Shown: positions 25,652 through 34,556 of the stretch, in pieces
How the letters are laid out: each line of letters starts with the position of its first letter
Numbering within the stretch: position 1 is the first letter of the stretch
Source: Candidatus Spyradosoma merdigallinarum
GTDB lineage: Bacteria > Verrucomicrobiota > Verrucomicrobiia > Opitutales > UBA953
Length of the DNA: 34,717 nucleotides
Assembly (NCBI GenBank): GCA_018713755.1
Contig: DVOG01000132.1
Span: 1 to 34,717 of the forward strand
Direction: 5' to 3'
Made by a program: the position numbers and the translations under genes
The notes under the pieces: generated by a model
What the model saw: only the letters and a program-made list of their open reading frames with translations
The model's database searches: none
Told to the model about the DNA's origin: nothing

Positions 25652-27696
25652 GCGTTTTGGGCGAAGTCAGGCTCTTCGGGTTCAGCCCGCGGCGCATGAT
25701 CGTCATTTTCGCGCTGATCGGCGCCGCGCTGATTTACCTGGTCGGCGGGCTCGCGGTGCGGCAGATTTTCCGCCGCGACGAATATTTGCGGCAGTTCGAA
25801 AACCAGAGCCTGCGCTACGTGACCGTTCCCGCCGCGCGCGGCGACATTTTGGATCGGCACGGGAACGTCATCGTCTCGAGCCGGCCGCGTTTTTCCGTCG
25901 TCATCGATTTGGGAACGCTGCGGGAAGAGTTCGCGGAGACGGCGCGGCGCGACATCCGCGACGCGCGGCGGGAACGGGAAAAATTTCCGGACATGAAGGT
26001 CGACGCGGCGGCGCTGCGCGCGCAGGCGGCGACGAAAGTCGTCCAGCAGCATCTCGATCGCGTGAACAAGGCGATAGGGCGTTCCCGCGTGCTCGATCCC
26101 GCGACGCTTTCGCGCTATCTCGGCGGGAAACGCGTGCTGCCGTTCCCGCTCGCGGAAAAACTGACGGAGACGGAGCGCGCGCGCTTCGTCGAAGCGTTCC
26201 CGCCGGACGCGCCCGAGCAGCTTTACGTCGAGACGGAGCGCACGTATCCCTACGGAAAGCTCGCGGCGCATTTCATCGGCCGCCTGGAAAAGGACGACGG
26301 CGGCGCTCTCGCGGATTTGCCCGAAGACAGCCGCGGCATGCGCGTCACGCAGCGCGCGGGAAAGCAGGGCAGTTTCGGCATCGAACGGCAGTTCGACGAA
26401 ATGATCCGCGGGCGCGACGGCTACCAGCTGTGGCAGGTCGACAACATGGGCTACCTGCACAAAAAGCTCGACGAACGCAAGCCGGAGAAAGGCGCGCCGT
26501 TCGTTTCGTCCTTCGATTTGGAGCTGCAGAAAACGGCGGAAGAGGCGCTGGATTCGCGTTCCCGCGCGGGAGCCGTCATCGCGCTCGACGTGCGCACCGG
26601 CGAGGTGCTGGCGGCGGCCTCCGCGCCGTCGTTCGACCCGCGCGAAGGCATCGACGGCTTTTCCGTCGAGTATTACCGTTCCCTTGAAGAAAGCCGCGCG
26701 CTTTGGAACCGCGCGCTCATCGGCCGCTATCCGCCGGGATCGACGTTCAAGCTCGTCACCGCGGTCGCCGCGATGCGCTCGAAAACGTTCAACGACAGCG
26801 CCGAAATCGCGAAAATTTCCCCGCATTCCGCCGCGGCGAAACGGCCGTCGGGTCCGATTTCTCCGACGGAAAAATTCGACTGCGGCGCGTTTCTCGTCGT
26901 GAACGGGCAGCGCAGACCGGAGCACGATTTGATCGCGTTCGGCGAAGTCGATCTCGCGCGGATGATCCGCGTTTCGTCGAACGTTTACTGCTACAACGCC
27001 GCGCTGATTCTCGGCATCGGGCCCATCGCCGCGGAAGCCTTCCGCTTCGGCTTCGGCGAACACGTGCCGCTGGACTTGAGCGAGGCGAAGTCGGACGTGC
27101 TCGGCCGGCTCGTCGTCGCGAATCCCGAATTCAAACTGCAGGACGGACGCGGGCGCTGGGTCGCCGGCGACACGACGAACGCCGCCATCGGGCAGGGCTT
27201 CAACCTGACTTCGCCGCTGCACATCGCGTGCATGACCGCGTCGCTGGCGCGGCGGGAAACGCGCACGCGTCCGTCGGTCGTGCACGATCCCGCGCGCGTC
27301 GATCCCGCGACGGGGCTCGCGCGCGTCGACCACGGCGGCGAGCCGATCGGCATTTCCGACGAAGCCTACGGCGAGATTCTGCGCGGCATGATCGAGTGCG
27401 TCGCCTACGGCACGGGAAAAAGGGCGCGGGTCGACGGGCTGGAAGTCGCCGCGAAGTCGGGAACGGCGCAGTGGAACGCGCGGGAACGGACGGAGCTCGC
27501 GTGGTTCACGGCGTTCGCTCCCGCGCGCGATCCGCGCATCGCCGTGACCGTCGTCGTCGAAGGGCTTCCCGGAGAAAACATCGGCGGCGGGCTCGCCGCC
27601 GCTCCCGTCGCGGGAGCGGTTCTGAAACGCTGGAAAGAGCTTTATTTCCGCCCCGGCGAAAGCGTTCCCGCGGAGAAAAACGCCCGCGCGGAGTGA
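25648..27696 (+). CDS. mrdA: Penicillin-binding protein 2 (elongasome transpeptidase)
   Basis: This 682-residue class B penicillin-binding protein cross-links peptidoglycan during rod elongation. It has an N-terminal membrane helix (about residues 20-40) and a pedestal with RYVTVPAARGDILDRHGN. The transpeptidase motifs are SxxK in PPGSTFKL (Ser365, Lys368), SxN in SSNVYCYN (Ser443, Asn445) and KSG in AAKSGTAQWN (Lys603). All catalytic residues are present. The ATG is fused to the mreD stop by a four-base overlap, and an AGAACGGGAGG-like ribosome binding site (around 25629-25640) lies upstream. rodA, the usual neighbour, is absent; hppA follows with its own promoter. Confidence 0.95.
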   Translation: MSVLGEVRLFGFSPRRMIVIFALIGAALIYLVGGLAVRQIFRRDEYLRQFENQSLRYVTVPAARGDILDRHGNVIVSSRPRFSVVIDLGTLREEFAETARRDIRDARREREKFPDMKVDAAALRAQAATKVVQQHLDRVNKAIGRSRVLDPATLSRYLGGKRVLPFPLAEKLTETERARFVEAFPPDAPEQLYVETERTYPYGKLAAHFIGRLEKDDGGALADLPEDSRGMRVTQRAGKQGSFGIERQFDEMIRGRDGYQLWQVDNMGYLHKKLDERKPEKGAPFVSSFDLELQKTAEEALDSRSRAGAVIALDVRTGEVLAAASAPSFDPREGIDGFSVEYYRSLEESRALWNRALIGRYPPGSTFKLVTAVAAMRSKTFNDSAEIAKISPHSAAAKRPSGPISPTEKFDCGAFLVVNGQRRPEHDLIAFGEVDLARMIRVSSNVYCYNAALILGIGPIAAEAFRFGFGEHVPLDLSEAKSDVLGRLVVANPEFKLQDGRGRWVAGDTTNAAIGQGFNLTSPLHIACMTASLARRETRTRPSVVHDPARVDPATGLARVDHGGEPIGISDEAYGEILRGMIECVAYGTGKRARVDGLEVAAKSGTAQWNARERTELAWFTAFAPARDPRIAVTVVVEGLPGENIGGGLAAAPVAGAVLKRWKELYFRPGESVPAEKNARAE

Positions 27697-27744
27697 GCGC
27701 GTTCCCGCGGCGCGTTAGCTTTGCGTTAAGGCGCGTCAGAAAAC

Positions 27745-27773
27745 TTGACTTGCGTTTTGGCGCCGCGTAAATT
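27745..27773 (+). promoter_or_regulatory. Candidate hppA promoter
   Basis: TTGACT (27745-27750), a 17-base spacer and TAAATT (27768-27773). The transcript would begin near 27780, about 25 nt before the ATG at 27805. One of the clearest pairs in the window. Confidence 0.6.
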
Positions 27774-27804
27774 CCCGCTCGGTCATTTTTCGCTTATAAA
27801 CCCT

Positions 27805-29946
27805 ATGCATACAGACATCATCAGCCAGCCCATTTTCTGGGCGATTCCCGCGGCATCCGCCGTCGCGCTCGCGTTCGCGGCGCATTTTTACCGGCAAATG
27901 AAAACGTGCGACGAAGGCACGCCGACGATGCGGCGGATCGCGCAGCATGTGCGCGACGGCGCGATGGCGTATCTGAAACAGCAATACAAAATCGTCGCCG
28001 CCGTCTTCGTCGTGCTCGCCGTGCTTTTCGCCGTGCTCGCCGCGAACGGGCTGCAGAACCCGGTCGTTCCCGTGGCGTTTCTGACGGGCGGCTTCTTTTC
28101 CGGACTCGCCGGGTTTTTCGGCATGAAGACGGCGACTTACGCCAGCGCGCGGACGGCGCGCGCCGCGCAGAACTCGCTCGATTCGGGGCTGAAGGTCGCG
28201 TTCCGCTCCGGCGCGGTGATGGGGCTCGTCGTCGTCGGGCTCGGGCTGCTGGACATTTCGCTTTGGGCGCTCATTCTCGACTGCTGCGCGCATTGGATCG
28301 ACGAGACGGCGACGGGAACGCACAAGATGATTTTCATCACGACGACGATGCTGACCTTCGGCATGGGCGCGGACCTTTACGAATCCTACTGCGGCTCGAT
28401 TCTCGCGACGGCGGCGCTGGGCGCGGCGGCGTTCGTCGGCTTCGGCGCGGACGCGGACGTTTCCGTCGCGATGCAGATTAAGGCGGTGCTCGCGCCGATG
28501 CTCATCGCGGCGGTCGGCATTCTGCTTTCGATTTTCGGAATTTACCTGGTGCGCACGAAAGAGGGCGCGACGATGAAGAATCTCCTCGGCGCGCTCGGCC
28601 GCGGCGTGAACATTTCCTCCGCGCTGATCGTCGTCGCGACGTTCGCGATTCTGCGCCTGCTCGACATGCCGAACTGGGTCGGCGTCTCGCTGGCGGTCGT
28701 CGTCGGGCTGATTGCGGGAATCGTCATCGGACAGGCGACGGAATACTACACGTCGCATTCCTACAAGCCGACGCGCCGCGTCGCGGAATCGGCGAAGACG
28801 GGGCCGGCGACGGTCATCATTTCCGGCATCGGTCTGGGAATGCTTTCGACGTGCATTCCCGTGGTGACGATCGTCGTCGCCATCGTGCTCTCGTTCATTT
28901 TCGCCGCGGGCGGCTTCGGGCTGCGCGACGGCGTGACGCTCGCGAACGTCTTTTCCGCGGAAAATCTCGGCTTCGGGCTTTACGGGATCGGCATCGCGGC
29001 GGTCGGGATGCTTTCCACGCTCGGCATCACGCTCGCTACGGACGCCTACGGACCGATCGCCGACAACGCCGGCGGGAACGCCGAAATGTCCGGGCTGGAG
29101 CCGGAAGTGCGCCGGCGCACGGACGCGCTCGACGCGCTCGGGAACACGACGGCGGCGACGGGCAAGGGCTTCGCCATCGGCTCGGCGGCGCTCACGGCGC
29201 TCGCGCTGCTCGCTTCCTACATCGAGGAGATCCGCATCGCGCTGCTGCGCATCGTCAAAGGCGGCGGAGACCTGAGCTCGCTTCCCGACGCGCTGCGGGC
29301 GGACGCGGGAACGACGGCGCAGCAGCTTGCGGAGAAAATTCAGACGGCGAACTTCGTCGACTTCATGGCGTGGTACGACGTGACGCTGATGAATCCGCGC
29401 GTGCTCGCGGGCATGTTCGTCGGCTCGATGATGGCGTTTCTTTTTTGCGGGCTGACGATGAACGCCGTCGGCCGCGCGGCGCAGAGCATGGTCGTCGAAG
29501 TGCGCCGCCAGTTCAAGGAAATTCCCGGCATTCTCGAGGGGAAGGGAACGCCGGACTACGCGCGCTGCGTCGCGATTTCCACCAAGGGCGCGCAGCGCGA
29601 GATGCTCGTGCCTTCGCTGATCGCGATCGTCGTTCCGATTCTGACGGGCGTCGTGCTCGGCATCGCCGGCGTGATGGGGCTGCTCGTCGGCGGGCTCGCG
29701 GCGGGTTTCGTGCTCGCGGTGTTCATGGCGAACTCCGGCGGCGCGTGGGACAACGCGAAAAAGTTCATCGAAGAAGGCAATTTCGGCGGAAAAGGTTCCG
29801 AGCGGCACAAGGCGACGGTCGTCGGCGACACGGTCGGCGATCCGTTCAAGGACACGTCCGGACCGAGCCTGAACATCCTCATCAAGCTGATGAGCATGGT
29901 CGCGATCGTCGTCGCCGGGCTGACCGCCGCATGGTCGCTCTTCTGA
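27805..29946 (+). CDS. hppA: Membrane-bound pyrophosphatase with an internal in-frame deletion of catalytic motifs
   Basis: HppA proteins pump H+ or Na+ while hydrolysing pyrophosphate. This 713-residue frame is recognisable from end to end, with many membrane helices. Late motifs are intact: [18 protein letters not shown] (about residue 412 on), [10 protein letters not shown] (446-455; Ala450 marks the K+-dependent class) and [10 protein letters not shown] plus [17 protein letters not shown] near the end. The first cytoplasmic catalytic loop is missing. Relatives read MLTFGMGA, then about 59 residues holding GGIYTK, DVGADLVGKVE, PRNPATIADNVGDNVGD and VAGMGA, then DLYESY. Here MLTFGMGA runs straight into DLYESY (28348-28389). 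The join is at GMGA, present at both ends of the missing piece, as expected for slippage or recombination between short repeats. The product should not hydrolyse pyrophosphate. An assembly collapse is the main alternative. Family known from general knowledge; the loss is seen directly. Confidence 0.9.
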   Translation: MHTDIISQPIFWAIPAASAVALAFAAHFYRQMKTCDEGTPTMRRIAQHVRDGAMAYLKQQYKIVAAVFVVLAVLFAVLAANGLQNPVVPVAFLTGGFFSGLAGFFGMKTATYASARTARAAQNSLDSGLKVAFRSGAVMGLVVVGLGLLDISLWALILDCCAHWIDETATGTHKMIFITTTMLTFGMGADLYESYCGSILATAALGAAAFVGFGADADVSVAMQIKAVLAPMLIAAVGILLSIFGIYLVRTKEGATMKNLLGALGRGVNISSALIVVATFAILRLLDMPNWVGVSLAVVVGLIAGIVIGQATEYYTSHSYKPTRRVAESAKTGPATVIISGIGLGMLSTCIPVVTIVVAIVLSFIFAAGGFGLRDGVTLANVFSAENLGFGLYGIGIAAVGMLSTLGITLATDAYGPIADNAGGNAEMSGLEPEVRRRTDALDALGNTTAATGKGFAIGSAALTALALLASYIEEIRIALLRIVKGGGDLSSLPDALRADAGTTAQQLAEKIQTANFVDFMAWYDVTLMNPRVLAGMFVGSMMAFLFCGLTMNAVGRAAQSMVVEVRRQFKEIPGILEGKGTPDYARCVAISTKGAQREMLVPSLIAIVVPILTGVVLGIAGVMGLLVGGLAAGFVLAVFMANSGGAWDNAKKFIEEGNFGGKGSERHKATVVGDTVGDPFKDTSGPSLNILIKLMSMVAIVVAGLTAAWSLF

Positions 29947-29972
29947 GCCGTTTCGGCGCGTTCCCGCGCTCC

Positions 29973-30014
29973 AAAAAAAAGGCGTTCCCGCAAGCGATGC
30001 GGGAACGCCTTTTT
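29973..30014. terminator. Bidirectional terminator between hppA and the DUF486 gene
   Basis: Eight A (29973-29980), stem GGCGTTCCCGC (29981-29991) with GCGGGAACGCC (29999-30009), a 7-base loop and five T (30010-30014). It serves hppA on the plus strand and the convergent gene on the minus strand. The stem is an inverted motif pair. Confidence 0.9.
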
Positions 30015-30039
30015 CTTTCGGCGAAACGCGCGGGAACGC

Positions 30040-30393
30040 TCACGCCTTGTCGCGAAAAACGAAATAGACCGCGCCGACGATGCACAGGAACGCCCAAAGG
30101 TAGTCCCAGCGCCATTTTTCGCCCATGAACAGCAGCGCGAACGGCACGAAGACGCACAGCGTAATCACTTCCTGCATGATTTTGAGCTGACCCAGCGCCA
30201 GCCCGCCGCCGTAGCCGAGGCGATTCGCGGGAACCATGATCATGTATTCGAAAAACGCGATGCCCCAGCTCGCCAAAACGGCGATGAAAAGCGGCGCGGT
30301 CTTCAGCCCCTTCAAGTGCCCGTACCAGGCGTACGTCATGAAGCAGTTCGACAGAATCAGCAGCGCCGCCGTCTTGAAAATGACAAGATTCAT
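30040..30393 (-). CDS. DUF486 (DMT-type) small membrane protein
   Basis: A 117-residue protein with four membrane helices, at about residues 4-22, 34-52, 65-90 and 96-112. It begins [20 protein letters not shown] and contains [23 protein letters not shown] and [14 protein letters not shown], the conserved pattern of the DUF486 family, which belongs to the drug/metabolite transporter superfamily. The substrate is unknown. The ATG at 30393 gives the usual family length; the upstream in-frame extension is Arg-rich and contains low-complexity T-runs, so it was rejected. It converges on hppA, sharing a bidirectional terminator. A -35-like TTGAAA (minus, 30432-30427) exists with only a poor -10. 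Confidence 0.88.
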   Translation of the reverse strand: MNLVIFKTAALLILSNCFMTYAWYGHLKGLKTAPLFIAVLASWGIAFFEYMIMVPANRLGYGGGLALGQLKIMQEVITLCVFVPFALLFMGEKWRWDYLWAFLCIVGAVYFVFRDKA

Positions 30394-30516
30394 TGAACCG
30401 AAAATGCTCTCTCCGCCGCGCCGTTTTTTCAAGCGCGAAAATTTCTTTTCCGTCCCGTTCCCGCGAGGCAGGGAACGCGCGCGTCGCGAAGTCTCAAAAA
30501 AAAAACGAAAAAGAGC

Positions 30517-30547
30517 TTGCACGGACACTTTTTTTTTTTGTCAGAAT
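30517..30547 (+). promoter_or_regulatory. Weak candidate promoter for the PEP-CTERM gene
   Basis: TTGCAC (30517-30522) and CAGAAT (30542-30547) are 19 bases apart across an 11-T run. The resulting leader would be about 95 nt. The 255-base gap 30394-30648 otherwise holds three motif copies and homopolymer runs, and no gene. Confidence 0.3.
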
Positions 30548-30648
30548 CGCGGTCACGGAAATGAGACATGCTCCCGCGGCGACGCGGCGGCGGTTTCGTT
30601 CCCGAGAAATTCTCATCGTTTTATTCCTGAACAACACAATATATCATC

Positions 30649-31428
30649 ATGAAGAAATATATCACAGTCGCGGCGCTTCTCGCCGCAGGATCGGCGTTCG
30701 CGAACGCCGACGTCGTCACGATCGCCGAGGGTTTCTTCGGCAGCGAAGGTTCGACCTCCGCCACGTTCAAAGGCGGACAGTGGGGCAAACCGTTCAACGG
30801 CATATGGACGGCTGATTCGGACGCTTCCGGCGGCGTTTTCGGCGCGGAGACGGACAGCTTCACTGACGTCTACAACTACGGGCTCAGCGGCGGCGCCGCT
30901 GGCTGGAGCGCGGGAACGCTCTACTACGGCACGTCGAGCAACAGTCAGATCGGCGACGCCGCCAATGCGCCGATGCTCACGGTTTCCGAGGGGAGCGCCA
31001 GCATCACCAACATCGCGGTCACGGGAAAGGGCGCGACGGTCGCCGTCATCCAGAACACGATCTCCGCGGCCGATCTGCAGAGCGTCACCGATCTGTCGCT
31101 CAGCTTTACGGTCGGCTCGGATCCGGTTGACGTCGCGGTGTTCTATCTCGCGAACGGAGGCGGCGCATACGACGTCAAGCGTCTCGGTCTCGGGAAATAT
31201 TCGTCCGAGGGCGCGCAGTCGCTGACGCTCGACTATTCCGCGATTGACGCGACGAAGGACGGAACCTTCGTGGTCGCCGTCCGCAATGTCGGGAGCAGCT
31301 GGACTTACGTCGGCGCGAACGACCTGACGTGGTCGGGAACGTCCGCGATTCCGGAACCGTCGGCGTTCGGCCTGCTCGCCGGCTTGGGCGCGCTCGCGCT
31401 TGTCGCCTCGCGCCGCCGCCGCAAATAA
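30649..31428 (+). CDS. PEP-CTERM-anchored exported protein of unknown function
   Basis: This 259-residue protein has a signal peptide (MKKYITVAALLAAGSAFANA) and a Gly/Ser/Ala/Thr-rich, Cys-free body with alternating hydrophobic residues, suggesting a beta-sandwich. It ends in a PEP-CTERM tail: IPEPSAFGLLAGLGALALVA followed by SRRRRK. In exosortase systems this tail directs the protein to the outer surface and is cleaved at PEP. The body (for example GGQWGKPFNGIWTADSDASG and LYYGTSSNSQIGDAANAPML) matches no family I recognise. No exosortase gene is in the window. The tail type is common in Verrucomicrobiota. The leader CACAATATATCATC has no Shine-Dalgarno motif. Confidence 0.88.
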   Translation: MKKYITVAALLAAGSAFANADVVTIAEGFFGSEGSTSATFKGGQWGKPFNGIWTADSDASGGVFGAETDSFTDVYNYGLSGGAAGWSAGTLYYGTSSNSQIGDAANAPMLTVSEGSASITNIAVTGKGATVAVIQNTISAADLQSVTDLSLSFTVGSDPVDVAVFYLANGGGAYDVKRLGLGKYSSEGAQSLTLDYSAIDATKDGTFVVAVRNVGSSWTYVGANDLTWSGTSAIPEPSAFGLLAGLGALALVASRRRRK

Positions 31429-31452
31429 GACGAAGCTCGAACGCTTCCTGAA

Positions 31453-31496
31453 AAACGTTCCCGCGGGAATTTTCCTGCGGGAACGTTTCTTTTTTT
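31453..31496 (+). terminator. Rho-independent terminator after the PEP-CTERM gene
   Basis: AAACGTTCCCGC (31453-31464) pairs with GCGGGAACGTTT (31477-31488), a 12-bp stem with a 12-base loop, followed by CTTTTTTT. The stem is an inverted motif pair. Confidence 0.88.
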
Positions 31497-31520
31497 CGCC
31501 GCCGCGGGAACGGCAACGAA

Positions 31521-31558
31521 AAAAAACTCTCCCGCTTGCGCGAGGAGAGCTTTTTTTT
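31521..31558. terminator. Second, bidirectional terminator before gpmI end
   Basis: An A-run (31521-31526), CTCTCC (31527-31532) pairing with GGAGAG (31544-31549), and eight T (31551-31558). On the minus strand it follows gpmI (ends 31590) with its own T-run, so it probably ends gpmI transcripts. Its stem does not use the GGGAAC motif. Confidence 0.75.
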
Positions 31559-31589
31559 GTGAGCGGACGATTGCTTTCGCGTCTTTCCC

Positions 31590-33158
31590 TTATTTTTCGA
31601 TGAGGGATTTTCCCGTCATTTCCGGAGGCGTCGGCAGCCCCATCATGTCGAGAATCGTCGGCGCGATGTCGCCGAGGGCGCCGCCGTTCTGCCGCAGCTT
31701 GAGGTTTTTCACGCCTTTTCCGTAGAGCACGACTTCGACGGGGTTGAGCGTGTGCTGCGTGTGCGGGCCGTCCGTGGCTTCGTCCCACATTTCGTCGACG
31801 TTCCCGTGGTCGGCGGTGATGAGCATGTCGACGCCGCATTCGTCGGCGGCGGCGCAAATGCGCGCGAGGCATTTGTCCACGGTTTCGACCGCCTTGATGA
31901 TGGCGGGCTGCTTGCCGGTGTGCCCGACCATGTCGGGATTGGCGAAGTTCGTGACGATGAGCGCGTATTTTCCGCTGCGCAGCGCGGCGATCGTGGATTC
32001 GCAGACGCCTTCCGCGGACATTTCCGGCTTCTGGTCATAGGTGGCGACTTCCTTCGGCGAGGGAATCAGGCCGCGTTCCTCGCCCGGGAACGGCTCGTCG
32101 CGGTAGTCGTTGAAGAAGAACGTGACGTGCGGGAACTTTTCCGTTTCCGCCGTGCGGTATTGCTTCAGGCCCTGCTTTGCGATCCAGTCGCCGAGGATGT
32201 TTTTCATCGGCTCGGGCTTCGGGAACACGACGTTGGGGCAGAGGCCCTTCTGGTATTCGGTCATCGTCGCGTAGTAGATGTCGAGCTTTTTCGGGCGCGG
32301 GAACGCGTCGAATTTCTCGTCGATGAACGCGTGCGTGAGCTCGCGCGGGCGGTCGCCGCGGAAGTTGAAGAAGATGACGCTGTCGCCGTCGCTGATTTTT
32401 CCGACGGGAACGCCGTTTTTGACGATGCGCGTGGGCAGGACGAATTCGTCGCCCTGTTCGGAATCGCTGGACGGATTCTTGTAGTACCGCTCGACGGCGG
32501 CGGTCGCGGATTCCGCGGTGAGCGCGTCGCCGCCGGTCAGGCAGGCGTAAGCTTTTTCGACGCGGTTCCAGCGGTTGTCGCGGTCCATCGCCCAAAAGCG
32601 CCCGGCGACGGTGGCGATTTCGCCGAGACCGATTTCGGCGCATTTGTCCTCGATTTCCTTGATGAAGCCGACGCCGCTGGTGGGCGGGCTGTCGCGTCCG
32701 TCCATGAACGCGTGGATGCACACGGCGGGAACGCCGGCGGCCTTCGCGCCGCGGATGAGCCCGTAAAGGTGCGGGAGCGTGGAGTGCACGCCCGCCGCGC
32801 TCGCGAGGCCCATCAGGTGCAGCACGCCGTTGTTTTTCTTGGCGTTTTCGAAAGCGGCCTGCAGCACGGCGTTTTTCTTCATGCCCTCGTCGGTCAGCCC
32901 GATGTCGATGCGCATGATTTCCTGCGGAACGATGCGCCCGGCGCCGATGTTCTGGTGGCCGACTTCGGAGTTGCCCATGATGCCTTCGGGCAGGCCGACG
33001 GCGGGACCGTGCGCCGCGACTTCCGTGCGAGGCCATTCGGCGGAAAGCTTGTTCGAAAACGGAATGTCCGCGATTTTCAGCGCGTTGTATTTGTCCTGTT
33101 CGCGATGGTGGTTCGCGCCCCAGCCGTCGCGGATGACGAGTAGAACTGTTTTGCTCAT
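31590..33158 (-). CDS. gpmI: 2,3-bisphosphoglycerate-independent phosphoglycerate mutase
   Basis: This 522-residue Mn-dependent enzyme interconverts 3- and 2-phosphoglycerate in glycolysis and gluconeogenesis. It begins [20 protein letters not shown], with the metal-binding Asp. The phosphoserine is Ser64 in [16 protein letters not shown], the same position as in E. coli. Other signatures are [43 protein letters not shown] and [14 protein letters not shown]. The ATG at 33158 gives a normal length. The frame stays open far upstream but reads through a promoter and into the opposite-strand kinase gene. It is transcribed alone, divergent from the histidine kinase. The predicted leader is only about 5 nt. 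Confidence 0.97.
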   Translation of the reverse strand: MSKTVLLVIRDGWGANHHREQDKYNALKIADIPFSNKLSAEWPRTEVAAHGPAVGLPEGIMGNSEVGHQNIGAGRIVPQEIMRIDIGLTDEGMKKNAVLQAAFENAKKNNGVLHLMGLASAAGVHSTLPHLYGLIRGAKAAGVPAVCIHAFMDGRDSPPTSGVGFIKEIEDKCAEIGLGEIATVAGRFWAMDRDNRWNRVEKAYACLTGGDALTAESATAAVERYYKNPSSDSEQGDEFVLPTRIVKNGVPVGKISDGDSVIFFNFRGDRPRELTHAFIDEKFDAFPRPKKLDIYYATMTEYQKGLCPNVVFPKPEPMKNILGDWIAKQGLKQYRTAETEKFPHVTFFFNDYRDEPFPGEERGLIPSPKEVATYDQKPEMSAEGVCESTIAALRSGKYALIVTNFANPDMVGHTGKQPAIIKAVETVDKCLARICAAADECGVDMLITADHGNVDEMWDEATDGPHTQHTLNPVEVVLYGKGVKNLKLRQNGGALGDIAPTILDMMGLPTPPEMTGKSLIEK

Positions 33159-33169
33159 AAGTGAAAAAA

Positions 33170-33198
33170 ATTCTGAGGCTTTCGCGGGAACGCGACAA
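33170..33198 (-). promoter_or_regulatory. Candidate gpmI promoter
   Basis: On the minus strand TTGTCG (33198-33193), 17 bases containing a CGTTCCCGCG copy, and CAGAAT (33175-33170). Predicted start near 33163, about 5 nt before the ATG. Confidence 0.45.
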
Positions 33199-33315
33199 GG
33201 ATTTTCTCGGGCGCGCGGGCGCGGAACCGCGCGCCTTTTCCGCGCCGGGGAAAGCCGCCCGAGCGTTTTCTTTTTGCGTTCCCGCCGCGGGCGGTTTTTC
33301 ATTGCGTTTCTGCAT

Positions 33316-34539
33316 ATGGACACGGCGGACAAAAAAAGCGGCCCGGGCGGGCGCCGCGTTTCTTCCATCGAACGGATTCTCGGTCGGATCGACGATTTGG
33401 ATTCGACGAATCTCGCGATTCTCGTGCAGCGGCTCGCGCGGGAACGCGCGCTGTTCGAGATGCTTTTCAACACGATCGACGAGGGCATCATCGTCATCGA
33501 CGACGCGGGAACGGTCGAATACGCCAACAGCGCCGGAATGCGCATGGTCGGGCTGCGCGCGAACGAGACGGGAACGGCCGTGCTGTGGAAGCTCGTTCCC
33601 GACCTCGCGCGCTCGCTGAATTTTCTGCCGGGCGGCGAGGACACGCTCGCGCCGAACATCACGCGCGACGCGGAGGTTTTCTACCCGGAGCACCGTTGGC
33701 TGCGCCTGCAGTTCAGCCGCATCCCGCTCCCGGAAAAAAAGACCGCTCCCGCGCGCTTCGTCGTGATTCTGCGCGACATCACGGCGGACAAAAATTCGAC
33801 GGAGGAAATGATCGAGAGCGAGCGCGTGAATTCCATTTTCACGCTCGCCGCGAGCGTCGCCCACGAAATCGGCAATCCGCTCAATTCGATGAAGATTCAT
33901 CTCGAGCTCATCCGCCGCAAGCTCGAAAAAACGACGCTCCCGGAAAAAGCCGCGGGAACGGTGAAAAATTCCCTCGGCGTGTGCCTCGAAGAAATTTCGC
34001 GTCTCGACGAAATTCTGAAAAACTTCCTCGGCGCGATCCGCCCGCAGAAACCGGCGCTCGCCAGGACGAATCTGCTCGAAGTCGTGCTCGACGTGCTCGG
34101 CGTGCAGAAGGCGGAGCTGGAAAACCGCAACATCCGCTGTTCGATGACGCAGGTCAGCAAGGAGCTGCCCGTCGTTCTCGGCGACGTTTCGCAGCTCAAG
34201 CAGCTCGTCTTCAACGTGACGAAAAACGCGATGGAGGCGATGCAGGACGGCGGCAGCATCGCCATCGAGACGGACTGCGACGACGCCTTCGTCTTCCTGC
34301 GCGTCAAAGACACGGGCTGCGGCATCAGCCGCGACGATATTTCGAAAATTTACGAGCCGTTCTTCACGACGAAGGACAACGGCCACGGCCTCGGCATGAT
34401 GATCGTCATGCGCATCATGCGGGAACACGGCGGGCAGGTCGGCATCGACAGCGAGCCGGGAAAGGGCACGACGGTGACGCTGCAGTTCCCGAAGCCGGAG
34501 GCGCGCGCGCGAATGCTCCCGTCCGCAGGAAAATCCTGA
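33316..34539 (+). CDS. Cytosolic PAS-domain sensor histidine kinase, NtrB-like
   Basis: This 407-residue kinase has no membrane segment. Residues about 40-155 form a PAS domain ([21 protein letters not shown]). A DHp helix carries phosphorylated His183 in [19 protein letters not shown], and the HATPase domain has N box [11 protein letters not shown]1 DTGCGIS, F box FFTT and G2 GHGLGMMI. The order and motifs match NtrB/AtoS-type kinases that work with a sigma54-activating response regulator. No regulator gene is in the window; the next gene encodes an exported protein. ATG 33316 was chosen because the upstream frame is antisense to gpmI. The preceding 157-base gap holds the gpmI promoter and two motif copies. 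The signal sensed is unknown. Confidence 0.93.
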   Translation: MDTADKKSGPGGRRVSSIERILGRIDDLDSTNLAILVQRLARERALFEMLFNTIDEGIIVIDDAGTVEYANSAGMRMVGLRANETGTAVLWKLVPDLARSLNFLPGGEDTLAPNITRDAEVFYPEHRWLRLQFSRIPLPEKKTAPARFVVILRDITADKNSTEEMIESERVNSIFTLAASVAHEIGNPLNSMKIHLELIRRKLEKTTLPEKAAGTVKNSLGVCLEEISRLDEILKNFLGAIRPQKPALARTNLLEVVLDVLGVQKAELENRNIRCSMTQVSKELPVVLGDVSQLKQLVFNVTKNAMEAMQDGGSIAIETDCDDAFVFLRVKDTGCGISRDDISKIYEPFFTTKDNGHGLGMMIVMRIMREHGGQVGIDSEPGKGTTVTLQFPKPEARARMLPSAGKS

Positions 34540-34556
34540 ACGCTTTTTTTTTTGCG

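Noticed and set aside
30480-30545. Homopolymer A and T runs around 30495-30540 as a terminator for the DUF486 gene or another gene
   Set aside because: No GC-rich stem lies next to the runs, and the DUF486 gene reads in the other direction and ends at 30040.
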